Part shown: one piece after another, positions 56,239-64,000 of the stretch
How the letters are laid out: the number at the start of each line of letters is the position of its first letter
Position numbering within the stretch: position 1 is the first letter of the stretch
NCBI RefSeq assembly: GCF_000368625.1
Contig: NZ_KB849574.1
Location: forward strand, 581,608 to 645,607
Length of the DNA: 64,000 bases
Source: Acinetobacter schindleri CIP 107287
GTDB taxonomy: Bacteria; Pseudomonadota; Gammaproteobacteria; Pseudomonadales; Moraxellaceae
Direction: 5' to 3'
Notes under the pieces: model-generated
Databases searched by the model: none
The model's input: only the letters and a program-made list of their open reading frames with translations
What the model was told of the DNA's origin: nothing
Position numbers and translations under genes: made by a program

Positions 56239-57240
56239 ATGAAGCTGCTCCGTCTAAATGCCTTATCGTCTCGCACAGAGTTACCTAAAACGGTGGTTAC
56301 CATTGGTAATTTTGACGGTGTACATTTAGGTCATCAGGTCATGATCAAACAGCTGAAAGCCGTGGCGGAACAGCAACAGCTGAAAAGCGTGGTCATGATC
56401 TTTGAACCGCAGCCACTGGAATATTTCAAAGGCTATGAGGCCCCACCCCGTATATCATCTTTACGCGAAAAGGTGGAATACCTGACTGAACTGGGTGTGG
56501 ACTATATTGCGGTGGCGAAATTTGATGAAAGTTTCCGTAGCCTGAATGCAGAACAGTTTGCCGATATTCTGAAAGATAAACTGAATGCCGAGCATCTGGT
56601 GTTGGGTGATGATTTCCACTTCGGTAAACACCGTCAGGGCAATAGCGAATTCCTGCGTAACTATGGTTTTCAGGTCACCAATCTGGATACCGTACAACTC
56701 GACGGCGAACGTGTCAGTTCGACCCGTATCCGTCAGACACTACAAGCAGGCGATCTTGCCCTGGCTGCCAAACTCCTGGGGCGCCCTTATAGCATTACCG
56801 GGCGGGTACAGTATGGTGACCAGATTGGCCGCACCATTGATTTCCCGACCATTAATGTGCGCTTAAACCGTCATAGACCGTGTTTGCAGGGTATTTATGG
56901 CGTGGAAGTGGTGTGTGAAACCGAATCTTTAAAAGATAAAGCTATAGCTGATGATGCAAGCAAAACAGGCATTGCTGGCTATGACCCCACCGGTCTGTTT
57001 GGCGCCGGACATGTCGGGACCCGTCCGGCCATTCAGCAGGAACAACCAGAATGGCGATTAGAAGTACATTTCCCTGATGTTTCTGCTAATCTGTATGGCC
57101 TGTTGATGCGGGTGACATTCTTAAACTATTTGCATGGCGAAAAGAATTATCCTTCGCTTGAAGCCCTAAAAGCCGGAATTGATGACGATGTCGAGAAACT
57201 ACTTGAGTTTCGTCGAAATCACCCCACATTTCCCTTTTAA
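56239..57240 (+). CDS. ribF: Bifunctional riboflavin kinase/FAD synthetase
   Basis: Makes FMN and FAD. The 333-residue protein has the N-terminal FAD synthetase part ([16 protein letters not shown] near residue 20, [13 protein letters not shown] near residue 122, SSTRIRQ near residue 162) and the riboflavin kinase part (TIDFPTINV near residue 202, ending near 330). It starts the ribF-ileS-lspA-fkpB cluster seen in E. coli. Confidence 0.96.
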   Translation: MKLLRLNALSSRTELPKTVVTIGNFDGVHLGHQVMIKQLKAVAEQQQLKSVVMIFEPQPLEYFKGYEAPPRISSLREKVEYLTELGVDYIAVAKFDESFRSLNAEQFADILKDKLNAEHLVLGDDFHFGKHRQGNSEFLRNYGFQVTNLDTVQLDGERVSSTRIRQTLQAGDLALAAKLLGRPYSITGRVQYGDQIGRTIDFPTINVRLNRHRPCLQGIYGVEVVCETESLKDKAIADDASKTGIAGYDPTGLFGAGHVGTRPAIQQEQPEWRLEVHFPDVSANLYGLLMRVTFLNYLHGEKNYPSLEALKAGIDDDVEKLLEFRRNHPTFPF

Positions 57241-57304
57241 TCCCCCATATTTTTATTGTAAAACGTGTCTGTCAAATGACAGATTGAATTGGAAGACAAC
57301 TTGC

Positions 57305-60151
57305 ATGAGCGATAAGCAAACTCCTGAAAATGCAGTGGATTACAAAGCCACGCTAAACCTCCCAGGTACTGACTTTGCAATGAAGGCAAATCTGGCAGTA
57401 CGTGAAGCGAAATGGTTAGAAGAGTGGTATGCCGACAACATTTATCAGCAGATTCGTGCGTCGCGTATTGGCAAGAAAAAATATGTACTTCATGACGGCC
57501 CTCCGTACGCAAACGGCCAAATCCACTTGGGCCATGCAGTCAATAAAGTCTTAAAAGACATCATTATTAAAAGCCGTGTCATGGATGGCTTTGATGCCCC
57601 ATATGTACCGGGCTGGGACTGTCACGGTCTTCCAATTGAGCTTAAAGTTGAAGAAAAAGTCGGTAAAGTCGGCGTGAAAGTCGATGCGTCTACCTTCCGT
57701 AAAGCTTGCCGTGAATATGCCTACACCCAAGTTGAATTACAAAAGAAAGATTTTGTACGTATGGGTGTGTTCGGTGATTGGGACAATCCGTACCTGACCA
57801 TGAACTTCAAACAAGAAGCGGATATTGTTCGCTCACTGGGTGCAATCGCAAAAGCTGGTCATATCGAACCAGGTCTGAAACCGGTCAACTGGTGTCTGGA
57901 CTGTGGTTCATCTCTGGCTGAAGCTGAAGTTGAATACGAAGATAAAAAATCGGATGCAATTGACGTCGGTTTCACCGTTGTAGATTTAGCTGATTTATCT
58001 GCACGTTTAGGCGTAGAAGTCACTGACCGTACTGATATCGTGATCTGGACCACAACGCCTTGGACGCTTCCTGCGAACCAGGCCGTTGCCCTGCATGCTG
58101 AAATTGAATATCAACTGGTGAAAGCACGCGGCGAAGAAAAAGAACCACAAAACTTTATCCTGGCGAAAGATCTGGTGGAATCTGCAACTGAACGCTACGG
58201 TTTTACCACTGTTGAAGTCATTGCTGATTTTGCCGGTAGCAAACTTGAGCACCTGGTTCTGCAACATCCACTGATTAACGATCGTCAAGTGCCTGTAATC
58301 TTGGGCGAACACGTGATTGCCACCAGTGGTACCGGTGCAGTACATACGGCGCCTGGCCATGGTGTGGACGACTATAAAGTTGGCTTGCTGTACAACCTGA
58401 AAGTAGAAAATCCAGTCGGCGGTAACGGTGTGTATTTACCAACGTCTCCGCTGTTTGCTGGCGAGCATATCTACAAAGCCAATCCGCAAATTATTGCTGC
58501 ATTAGCAGAGGCCAACAAGCTTTGGGCACATCAGCCAATCAAACATAGCTACCCGCACTGCTGGCGTCATAAAACCCCAATTATTTTCCGTGCGACACCA
58601 CAATGGTTTATTAGCATGGATGCCAAAGGCTTACGTCAAGGTGCATTGAATGCGATCGAAAACGAGATCAGCTTTGTGCCGGACTGGGGTAAAAACCGTA
58701 TCCAGGCGATGATTGAAGGCCGTCCAGACTGGTGTATCTCTCGTCAACGGACCTGGGGTGTGCCAATTCCGTTCTTCGTGCATAAAGATACCAATGAATT
58801 GCATCCACGTACGCCTGAACTGATCGAAGAAGTCGCTAAACTGGTTGAACAGGAAGGTATTGATGGTTGGTACAACCGTGATGCACGCGAGTTCATCGGT
58901 AATGATGCTGAACAGTACAATGCGGTACGCGATACCCTGGACGTATGGTTCGACTCGGGTACAACGCACTACGCTGTATTACGTGAACGTGAAGAACTGC
59001 AAGATCCTGCGGATCTTTACCTTGAAGGTTCAGACCAACACCGTGGCTGGTTCCAGTCTTCGTTGTTAACCTCGATTGCCATCAACGAACGCGCACCATA
59101 TAAAGGCTTGCTGACGCACGGCTTCGTGGTGGATGAGAAAGGCCGCAAGATGTCGAAATCGTTGGGTAACATCATTACCCCACAAGACATCATTAAAGAT
59201 ATGGGTGCAGACGGTTTACGCTTCTGGATCGCATCGGCGGACTACCGCTATGAAATGACTGCGGGTAAAGAAATCTTTAGCCGTGCATCAGATGGTTACC
59301 GTCGTATCCGTAACACACTGCGTTTCTTGCTTGCCAACTTGAATGGCTTCAAACCATCAACTGATGCGCTTCCTGTAGATCAATTGATCGCGCTTGATCA
59401 ATACATCCTGCAACGTGCAGCTGAAGTACAGAAAACTGTTCAGCAAGCTTATGAAGATATGAACTTCCATATCGTAACCAATGCCTTGACCAATTTCTGT
59501 ATCAATGACCTGGGTGGTTTCTATCTCGACATCATCAAAGACCGTCAATACACCACCAAAGCTGATTCTCAGGCACGTCACTCTGCACAAACTGCACTGT
59601 ACCATCTGGTACAGGCATTCGTACGCTGGATGGCACCGATCTTGAGCTTTACTGCACAAGAAGCTTGGCCACTGATTCCTGAGCAGTCAGAGAAATATGT
59701 GTTCACTGCTGAATGGTATGACATTCCAGCCGCATCTACTGCGAACTTGGTGACTGAAGCTGAATGGCAAACGCTGATTTCGGTAAAATCTGCAGTGAAC
59801 AAGTTTATTGAAGCGGCGCGTACTGAAAAAACAGTGGGTTCGAACCTGTCTGCCAAAGTTGAACTTTGGGCTGCTGCCGAGTTGAAAGCGGTATTGGACA
59901 AACTGGGTGATGAACTGCGTTTTGTACTGATTACCTCTCAAGTGATCGTGAGTGACTTTGAGGCTGCCCAAGGTGAAGCATCTGATCTGGAAGGTCTGAA
60001 TGTGAAAGTTTCTGCAGCAGACGGCGAGAAATGTGTACGCTGCTGGCATGTACTTCCTGATGTAAACACACATGCATCACACCCAGGCTTGTGTGGCCGC
60101 TGTATCATCAACCTGCCGACAGGCCAAGGCGAAGAGAGAAAATATGCCTAA
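57305..60151 (+). CDS. ileS: Isoleucyl-tRNA synthetase
   Basis: Charges tRNA-Ile. The 948-residue protein has the HIGH motif in [17 protein letters not shown] near residue 62, the CP1 editing domain ([14 protein letters not shown] near residue 245), KMSKS in [10 protein letters not shown] near residue 616, and a C-terminal zinc site (CVRCWHV and CGRC). The start is ATG 57305; the open frame from 57179 overlaps the end of ribF. Its 3' end overlaps the lspA start by eight bases. Confidence 0.97.
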   Translation: MSDKQTPENAVDYKATLNLPGTDFAMKANLAVREAKWLEEWYADNIYQQIRASRIGKKKYVLHDGPPYANGQIHLGHAVNKVLKDIIIKSRVMDGFDAPYVPGWDCHGLPIELKVEEKVGKVGVKVDASTFRKACREYAYTQVELQKKDFVRMGVFGDWDNPYLTMNFKQEADIVRSLGAIAKAGHIEPGLKPVNWCLDCGSSLAEAEVEYEDKKSDAIDVGFTVVDLADLSARLGVEVTDRTDIVIWTTTPWTLPANQAVALHAEIEYQLVKARGEEKEPQNFILAKDLVESATERYGFTTVEVIADFAGSKLEHLVLQHPLINDRQVPVILGEHVIATSGTGAVHTAPGHGVDDYKVGLLYNLKVENPVGGNGVYLPTSPLFAGEHIYKANPQIIAALAEANKLWAHQPIKHSYPHCWRHKTPIIFRATPQWFISMDAKGLRQGALNAIENEISFVPDWGKNRIQAMIEGRPDWCISRQRTWGVPIPFFVHKDTNELHPRTPELIEEVAKLVEQEGIDGWYNRDAREFIGNDAEQYNAVRDTLDVWFDSGTTHYAVLREREELQDPADLYLEGSDQHRGWFQSSLLTSIAINERAPYKGLLTHGFVVDEKGRKMSKSLGNIITPQDIIKDMGADGLRFWIASADYRYEMTAGKEIFSRASDGYRRIRNTLRFLLANLNGFKPSTDALPVDQLIALDQYILQRAAEVQKTVQQAYEDMNFHIVTNALTNFCINDLGGFYLDIIKDRQYTTKADSQARHSAQTALYHLVQAFVRWMAPILSFTAQEAWPLIPEQSEKYVFTAEWYDIPAASTANLVTEAEWQTLISVKSAVNKFIEAARTEKTVGSNLSAKVELWAAAELKAVLDKLGDELRFVLITSQVIVSDFEAAQGEASDLEGLNVKVSAADGEKCVRCWHVLPDVNTHASHPGLCGRCIINLPTGQGEERKYA

Positions 60152-60674
60152 TCCACAAGAGAAAAAGGGCTTATTCCAGTTCTATCCTCACAACTTGTGG
60201 TGGTTAGGTCTGACTATTGTTTCAATTATTCTGGATCAATGGACCAAATGGATTGCGACCACTAGTCTGAATTACGCAGATCCAGTACCTGTCCTGCCCT
60301 TTTTAAATTGGACATTACTGCATAACTATGGCGCAGCCTTTAGTTTTCTGTCCGATGCCGGTGGATGGCAACGTTATTTCTTTACTTCGCTGGCAGGAGT
60401 AGTGTCTGTGATTTTCGTGTTCTGGCTGATGCGTATGCCAAAGAACATGAAAGTTTTACCTTTGGCCGTTGCCCTGATTCTGGGCGGTGCCATCGGCAAC
60501 CTGATTGACCGTGTTTCTCTCGGCTATGTAGTCGATTTTATTCATGTTTATTATCAGAATAGCCACTTCCCTGCCTTTAACCTTGCAGACAGTGCCATTA
60601 CGTTAGGTACTATTTTAATGCTGATTGACACCTTCTTCTTAGAAGGAAAACGCAACCAACAGCAGGCGAAATAA
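60144..60674 (+). CDS. lspA: Lipoprotein signal peptidase
   Basis: Inner-membrane aspartyl protease that removes the signal peptide of prolipoproteins. The 176-residue protein has four membrane segments, [10 protein letters not shown] near residue 28, [10 protein letters not shown] near residue 63, and the catalytic Asp pair in [15 protein letters not shown] near residue 120 and [11 protein letters not shown] near residue 146. ATG 60144 lies inside the end of ileS with GAGAGAA upstream. Several lipoproteins in this window would be its substrates. Confidence 0.96.
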   Translation: MPNPQEKKGLFQFYPHNLWWLGLTIVSIILDQWTKWIATTSLNYADPVPVLPFLNWTLLHNYGAAFSFLSDAGGWQRYFFTSLAGVVSVIFVFWLMRMPKNMKVLPLAVALILGGAIGNLIDRVSLGYVVDFIHVYYQNSHFPAFNLADSAITLGTILMLIDTFFLEGKRNQQQAK

Positions 60675-60675
60675 C

Positions 60676-61158
60676 ATGACTGATTTTATTAATCCTAACG
60701 AGGAAACTCGTATTGAAGCTGGCTCTAAGGTTGAGCTTCATTTCTCAGTAGCCATTGAAAATGGTGTTGAAATTGACAATACCCGCAGTCGTACTGAGCC
60801 GGTAAGTTTGGTGATGGGCGATGGCAGCTTGCTACCAGGCTTTGAAAAAGCGCTGTTCGGTTTACGCGCCGGTGACCGTCGTACCGTAAGTCTTCCTCCT
60901 GAAGATGCTTTCGGTCCATGGAATCCTGAAAACGTACAAAAATTTGATACTGTGAAATTTGGCGAACGTCCAATTGAAGGTCATATGATCGAGTTTGAAG
61001 ACAAAGCGAAACAAAGCCTGTATGGCGTGGTGAAAACCGTCGGTGATGACATCACTGAAGTGGATTTCAACCACCCGCTAGCTGGCAAGAATATTACTTT
61101 TGAAGTAGAAATCTTTAAAGTAACCCCAGCCGGTCAACAAGGTGTGAAATTGATGTAA
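60676..61158 (+). CDS. fkpB: FKBP-type peptidyl-prolyl isomerase (SlpA-like)
   Basis: A 160-residue FKBP/SlyD-type isomerase with no signal peptide: VELHFSVAIENGVEIDNT, DGSLLPGFEKALFGLRAGDRR and the insert-in-flap region. It starts two bases after lspA, completing the ileS-lspA-fkpB order seen in E. coli. ispH, which follows in E. coli, is not next here. Confidence 0.93.
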   Translation: MTDFINPNEETRIEAGSKVELHFSVAIENGVEIDNTRSRTEPVSLVMGDGSLLPGFEKALFGLRAGDRRTVSLPPEDAFGPWNPENVQKFDTVKFGERPIEGHMIEFEDKAKQSLYGVVKTVGDDITEVDFNHPLAGKNITFEVEIFKVTPAGQQGVKLM

Positions 61159-61174
61159 GCATTATTTCAAGACA

Positions 61175-61199
61175 AAGCGCCTTCGGGCGCTTTTTTTAG
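61175..61199 (+). terminator. Terminator of the ribF-fkpB cluster
   Basis: AAAGCGCC-TTC-GGGCGCTTT stem followed by TTTT. Confidence 0.85.
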
Positions 61200-61286
61200 T
61201 GCAGATATCAAGATACAAATCATGCCTATTCATCCTTGCTTATTCTGATTAATTTAAATTGAGTGAAGCAATGACAGGATAATAAG

Positions 61287-61829
61287 ATGAAGATTTACAT
61301 CATTGTAGGCAGTATTCGCGAAGGACGTGTAGCGATCAAAGTAGCTGACTGGATCTTTAAACAAATTAAAACCTATCACTTCAGTACATTGGAAGCTGAA
61401 ATTGTCGATCTGAAAGAATGGGACCTGCCGATGTTTGCTGGCGCACATCCTCCACTCACCGGTATTTATGACCAGCCTAAACAACAGGAATGGGCTGATT
61501 TCATTGCACTCGCAGATGCCATTATTTTTATCAGCCCGGAATATAACCATGGCTACAGTCCAGCCCTAAAAAACGCCCTGGATTATCTGGGTAAGGAATG
61601 GCAAGGCAAACCGGCGGCTTATGTCGGCTATGGTGCGACCAACGGTTCGCGCTCTATCGATCAGATCCGTCAGGTTGGTACGCAGCTTGGTTTAGTGGAT
61701 ACCAATGCGGTAATCGAAATCCGTGATATTTTTAGTCGTGCGAAGGACTATACCTTTGAAGGAAATGAATTTGATAATAAAACCCTACGAGGTGTAGTAG
61801 ACAAGCTGATTCAGTACGTCAGTGCATAA
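61287..61829 (+). CDS. NAD(P)H-dependent FMN reductase family protein
   Basis: A 180-residue flavodoxin-like reductase: IVGSIREGRVAIKVADW at the start binds flavin phosphate and FISPEYNHGYSPALKNALDYLGKEW near residue 88 is the family core. It could provide reduced flavin or reduce quinones or azo dyes. The ssuD gene in this window lacks a linked reductase, but no link is shown. It lies directly before the two small RNA genes. Confidence 0.85.
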   Translation: MKIYIIVGSIREGRVAIKVADWIFKQIKTYHFSTLEAEIVDLKEWDLPMFAGAHPPLTGIYDQPKQQEWADFIALADAIIFISPEYNHGYSPALKNALDYLGKEWQGKPAAYVGYGATNGSRSIDQIRQVGTQLGLVDTNAVIEIRDIFSRAKDYTFEGNEFDNKTLRGVVDKLIQYVSA

Positions 61830-61846
61830 GTTGCTGCGGACAGCCA

Positions 61847-61864
61847 CGTCCGTTTTAGCTTACA
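61847..61864. promoter_or_regulatory. GacA-box-like dyad upstream of small RNA 1
   Basis: CGTCCG-N6-CTTACA. The right half matches the Pseudomonas GacA box (TGTAAG-N6-CTTACA) exactly; the left half matches at three of six. It lies 49 bases before the -10 and is centred about 64 bases before the predicted start. Confidence 0.5.
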
Positions 61865-61907
61865 AGCCAAGCAGAAATCACTGCTATTTGCCTACAAATA
61901 TACACGC

Positions 61908-61913
61908 TATATT
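61908..61913 (+). promoter_or_regulatory. -10 element of small RNA 1
   Basis: TATATT, followed by TAAG as in the second unit (TATAGTTAAG). The -35 position holds TATTTG, far from consensus, as expected for an activator-dependent promoter. Start expected near 61920. Confidence 0.55.
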
Positions 61914-61919
61914 TAAGTC

Positions 61920-62053
61920 ATCACTGGACAGGATGTCCAATAGCGATACAAGAATAAGAAAAAGCGCATCACAACAGGAAGTTGCCAGATCCGACAGGAG
62001 TCAGATCTTCATAGCAAATCCAAAAGGCCTCGACATCCTGTCGAGGCCTTTTA
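61920..62053 (+). ncRNA. Predicted CsrA/RsmA-binding small RNA, copy 1
   Basis: About 134 nt. Hairpin 1 (61925-61939) is TGGACA-GGA-TGTCCA and contains ACAGGATGT, close to the CsrA SELEX consensus ACARGGAUGU. Hairpin 2 (61972-61984) is CAAC-AGGAA-GTTG. Hairpin 3 (61987-62008) is AGATC and GAC paired around an AGGA loop with one C-A mismatch. A terminator follows at 62022-62052 with a TCC loop. All three non-terminator hairpins show GGA in the loop. There is no open frame with a ribosome site. It is inferred to bind and titrate CsrA. Confidence 0.78.
62022..62053 (+). terminator. Terminator of small RNA 1
   Basis: AAAAGGCCTCGACA-TCC-TGTCGAGGCCTTTT, a 14-pair stem with three-base loop and symmetrical A- and T-runs. 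Confidence 0.9.
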
Positions 62054-62114
62054 CTTCCTGGGTTGTCTATAAGCTTAAATATTCCCGCTCTCTTGCTGCA
62101 AATTTCAGCACCAC

Positions 62115-62132
62115 TGTACGCTATGGCGTACA
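62115..62132. promoter_or_regulatory. GacA-box-like palindrome upstream of small RNA 2
   Basis: TGTACG-CTATGG-CGTACA, a perfect inverted repeat with the six-base spacing of the GacA box and five of six matches in each half. It lies 50 bases before the -10 and, like the first unit, is followed by AG. Confidence 0.65.
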
Positions 62133-62176
62133 AGTATTGGGGAGAATTGAGGCTATACCAAATCCGGAATTCCTCT

Positions 62177-62182
62177 TATAGT
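62177..62182 (+). promoter_or_regulatory. -10 element of small RNA 2
   Basis: TATAGT followed by TAAG, aligned with TATATTTAAG of copy 1. The -35 position holds TATACC, non-consensus. Start expected near 62189. Confidence 0.55.
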
Positions 62183-62188
62183 TAAGAC

Positions 62189-62313
62189 ATACAGGACAGG
62201 ATGTCTTGAAGAATAAAAAACAATAAATGCAGCAGGAAGTTGATCGGTATGACAGGAGTTATACCTTGATAAATGAATCTGGAAAAGCCCTGACAGGATG
62301 TCAGGGCTTTTTC
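62189..62313 (+). ncRNA. Predicted CsrA/RsmA-binding small RNA, copy 2
   Basis: About 124 nt, same layout as copy 1. Hairpin 1 (62193-62207) is AGGACA-GGA-TGTCTT, again with ACAGGATGT. Hairpin 2 (62230-62242) is CAGC-AGGAA-GTTG. Hairpin 3 (62246-62265) is GGTATGAC-AGGA-GTTATACC. The terminator loop (62296-62298) is also GGA. Stem 3 has a different sequence from copy 1 but the same pairing and loop, which is evidence that structure is selected. Four hairpins would show GGA. Confidence 0.78.
62283..62313 (+). terminator. Terminator of small RNA 2
   Basis: AAAAGCCCTGACA-GGA-TGTCAGGGCTTTTT, a strong stem followed by a T-run. Confidence 0.9.
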
Positions 62314-62349
62314 TTTTATACCTTTATAAGAAGCATATTTTTACTCTTA

Positions 62350-62379
62350 AATGAAAAGAGGATTCCTAAGAATCCTCCT
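62350..62379 (-). terminator. Terminator of the PQQ dehydrogenase gene
   Basis: GAGGATTC-CTAA-GAATCCTC stem followed on the minus strand by TTTTC, just past the gene at 62400. Confidence 0.75.
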
Positions 62380-62399
62380 ATCTATATAAAAATTATGAC

Positions 62400-63596
62400 T
62401 TAAAGCGCTGTGACCTTTAACAAACGTGCCTGAGGACCATCTTCAATCACCCAGATGCCCCCATCCTGAGCCTGTACTGCGCCACGAATCCGTGCTTTCA
62501 TATCGAGCCGTTGAACTTCTTTGGCAGGTTGCTGCATTGTATCTATAATAATAATTGCCTTGGAAGAAAGACCTGTGGCTATCGCTTTATTTTGCCATTG
62601 CGGGAACATTTTTCCGGTATAGAAGTTCAGGTCAGATGGAGAGATTACCGGCGTCCAGTCCAATACAGGTGCTTCAAATTCAGGTCGGGTACTGTGGTCA
62701 GGAATTGGCTTTCCATCATAATGATCACCATTTGATACTAAAGGATAGCCATAATTTTTAGCCTTGATAATCTTGTTTAGTTCATCACCGCCCTTCGGTC
62801 CCATTTCAATGACCCAGAGCTGCCCTTTGGGATCAAACGCCATTCCCAGAGGATTACGGTGTCCAAGACTCCAAACCTGCTGGGCAATTTCACCCTGATT
62901 CATAAAGGGATTATCGGCAGGGATCGAGCCATCATCGTTCAGGCGAATAATTTTACCGGCGTTAGACTTCATATCTTGTGCAGGATCAAACTGTTGACGT
63001 TCACCCGAGCTGATCCAGAGCTTGCCATCCGGCCCGAATACAATTCGGTGTCCATAGTGGCCCTGCCCCGAAGAAAATTTAGGAACCTGAGTCCAGATTT
63101 TTTCGATCTGGGTGAGCTGTGGTGTACTACGCTTCAAATCCAACTTGCCACGAATTACTACTGCGCCATAACCGCCTTGACCCTGTTCAGCATAGCTCAG
63201 ATAGATCCATGGGGTATTGGCGAAATCAGGATGTAATGCGACATCTCCCAAGCCGCCCTGACCGCCATAAGCCACTTTTGGGGTGCCTTTAATTACAGTC
63301 TTTTTCTTGGTTTCTGGATCGAATAAATACAGTCTGCCTTTACGCTCGGTAACCAATAGATGACCATCCTTTAAAGGTGCTATCGCCCATGGTTCATTAA
63401 ACTCGGCAATATTATTAACCTTATAGGCTTGCTGTACTTGAGTGGAAAAAGGTGTAGTTACAGTTTCAGAAGTAGAGTTTGCCGCTTCCGGACTCTTATT
63501 CAGTTCCTGTGACGTCTTGTTCTGTGCATGACAGGCAGTCAGGCTATAAGGGATAAAGCCTAAACACAACATTGCTGCGAGATGAACCTGTTTCAT
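62400..63596 (-). CDS. PQQ-dependent sugar dehydrogenase family lipoprotein
   Basis: A 398-residue lipoprotein of the GSDH/YliI beta-propeller family, soluble aldose dehydrogenases with PQQ in the periplasm. The signal sequence has lipobox SLTAC (Cys about residue 22), then a Ser/Thr/Asn-rich linker. Family parts are EPWAIAPLKDGHLLVTERKGRL near residue 68, GGQGGLGDVALHPDF near residue 111, GHYGHRIVFGPDGKLWISSGER near residue 178 and SLGHRNPLGMAFDP near residue 243. The substrate is unknown, and it is clearly different from the known Acinetobacter glucose dehydrogenase GdhA. Confidence 0.88.
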   Translation of the reverse strand: MKQVHLAAMLCLGFIPYSLTACHAQNKTSQELNKSPEAANSTSETVTTPFSTQVQQAYKVNNIAEFNEPWAIAPLKDGHLLVTERKGRLYLFDPETKKKTVIKGTPKVAYGGQGGLGDVALHPDFANTPWIYLSYAEQGQGGYGAVVIRGKLDLKRSTPQLTQIEKIWTQVPKFSSGQGHYGHRIVFGPDGKLWISSGERQQFDPAQDMKSNAGKIIRLNDDGSIPADNPFMNQGEIAQQVWSLGHRNPLGMAFDPKGQLWVIEMGPKGGDELNKIIKAKNYGYPLVSNGDHYDGKPIPDHSTRPEFEAPVLDWTPVISPSDLNFYTGKMFPQWQNKAIATGLSSKAIIIIDTMQQPAKEVQRLDMKARIRGAVQAQDGGIWVIEDGPQARLLKVTAL

Positions 63597-63830
63597 TGTT
63601 ATTCTACATACTTATTAAAACGAATAACTTACAATTTAGCATCTCAAACGCTCACTAAAAGCATAAAAAGGTTAACAATCGTAAACGAAAATAACCCTAG
63701 CTTGCGCCGATAAGTCTTAACTATATTGAAACTATCCCTTGATACAGGCTGAATTACATTAGATTTTCACCTGATAGATCTGTTGGCCCGCAGTTTTCAG
63801 TAAGCAATCAATTGATCAGATCTCTCCCAT

Positions 63831-63864
63831 AAAAAAACACCCCCTTCTATTGAAGGGGGTGTTT
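63831..63864 (-). terminator. Terminator of the rRNA operon
   Basis: AAACACCCCCTTC-TATT-GAAGGGGGTGTTT stem with a seven-T run on the minus strand, about ten bases after the 5S rRNA. Confidence 0.9.
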
Positions 63865-63873
63865 AGAATAATG

Positions 63874-63988
63874 AGCTGGCGATGACTTACTCTCACATGG
63901 GTAATCCCACACTACCATCAGCGCTAAGAGGTTTCACTTCTGAGTTCGGGAAGGGATCAGGTGGTTCACTCTTGCTATGGTCGCCAGC
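63874..63988 (-). rRNA. rrf: 5S ribosomal RNA
   Basis: About 115 nt on the minus strand. The 5' end GCTGGCGACCATAGC pairs with the 3' end GTCATCGCCAGCT (helix I), and the internal CCCGAACTCAGAAGTGAAAC block is the universal 5S loop region. It is the 3' end of an rRNA operon whose 16S and 23S genes lie to the right of the window. Ends are accurate to within a few bases. Confidence 0.96.
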
Positions 63989-64000
63989 ACAACTGGTATG

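Noticed and set aside
61830..62349. CRISPR-like reading of the repeated ACAGGATGTC motifs
   Set aside because: Only a few irregularly spaced copies within hairpins; they are RNA structure elements, not direct repeats with uniform spacers.

Overview
The window is a stretch of chromosome from a gammaproteobacterium of the genus Acinetobacter. The reasons are gene content and order: yqiA-parE, argS followed by a SPOR protein, dapA-bamC-purC, divergent ampD/nadC, ubiG-mupP-yciK, ribF-ileS-lspA-fkpB, a serB/smp-like divergent pair, moderate to low GC, and typical Moraxellaceae protein sequences. I cannot assign a species from the sequence alone.

Layout. 1-4.6 kb: parE (3' end outside the window), yqiA, a lipase-like hydrolase and dsbB. 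4.6-9.4 kb: gshA and several conserved proteins of unknown function. 9.6-16.2 kb: argS, a cell-division type SPOR protein, psd, a rhodanese, pncB and an ankyrin protein. 16.4-23.8 kb: a secreted catalase beside that ankyrin gene, dtd, an SCP2 protein, serB, a membrane protein and an SBF transporter. 23.9-27 kb: pncA, a 600-base gene-poor stretch and an aromatic-acid MFS transporter. 27-31.3 kb: dapA-bamC-purC and a tandem yrbL pair. 31.4-41.9 kb: rarA, a PAS-GGDEF-EAL protein, ycgN, murJ, ampD/nadC, a tiny lipoprotein, rph, a FabR-like regulator and dsbA. 41.9-43.1 kb: a tnpB-only IS200/IS605-type element inserted between dsbA and ubiG. 43.2-49.2 kb: ubiG-mupP-yciK, small proteins, two RcnB-like proteins and argA. 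49.5-55.3 kb: a sulfonate-use operon (two binding proteins, ssuD, ssuC, ssuB) and a TetR regulator. 55.3-61.8 kb: a nucleosidase, ribF-ileS-lspA-fkpB and an FMN reductase. 61.85-62.31 kb: two tandem small RNA genes. 62.4-64 kb: a PQQ-type dehydrogenase lipoprotein and a 5S rRNA gene on the minus strand, the end of an rRNA operon entering from the right.

The most notable find is the pair of tandem non-coding units at 61.92-62.05 and 62.19-62.31 kb. Each has an 18-base dyad resembling the GacA box of Pseudomonas, about 50 bases before a shared -10 element. Each is predicted to fold into a series of hairpins that show GGA in the loop, the binding signal of CsrA/RsmA, and ends in a Rho-independent terminator. 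The stem sequences differ between the copies while pairing and loops are kept. They look like RsmX/Y/Z-type sponges for CsrA. A second notable point is that the TnpB protein has Gly in place of the usual RuvC-II Glu and a Glu 44 residues later, the rearranged active site described for Fanzor proteins and related TnpBs.

Themes that link genes: peptidoglycan recycling and export (ampD, mupP, murJ), NAD metabolism (pncA, pncB, nadC), disulfide formation (dsbA, dsbB), sulfur use (ssu genes), and oxidative-stress defence (catalase plus ankyrin partner, gshA). Most of the window is ordinary core chromosome; the only clear mobile element is the tnpB unit.
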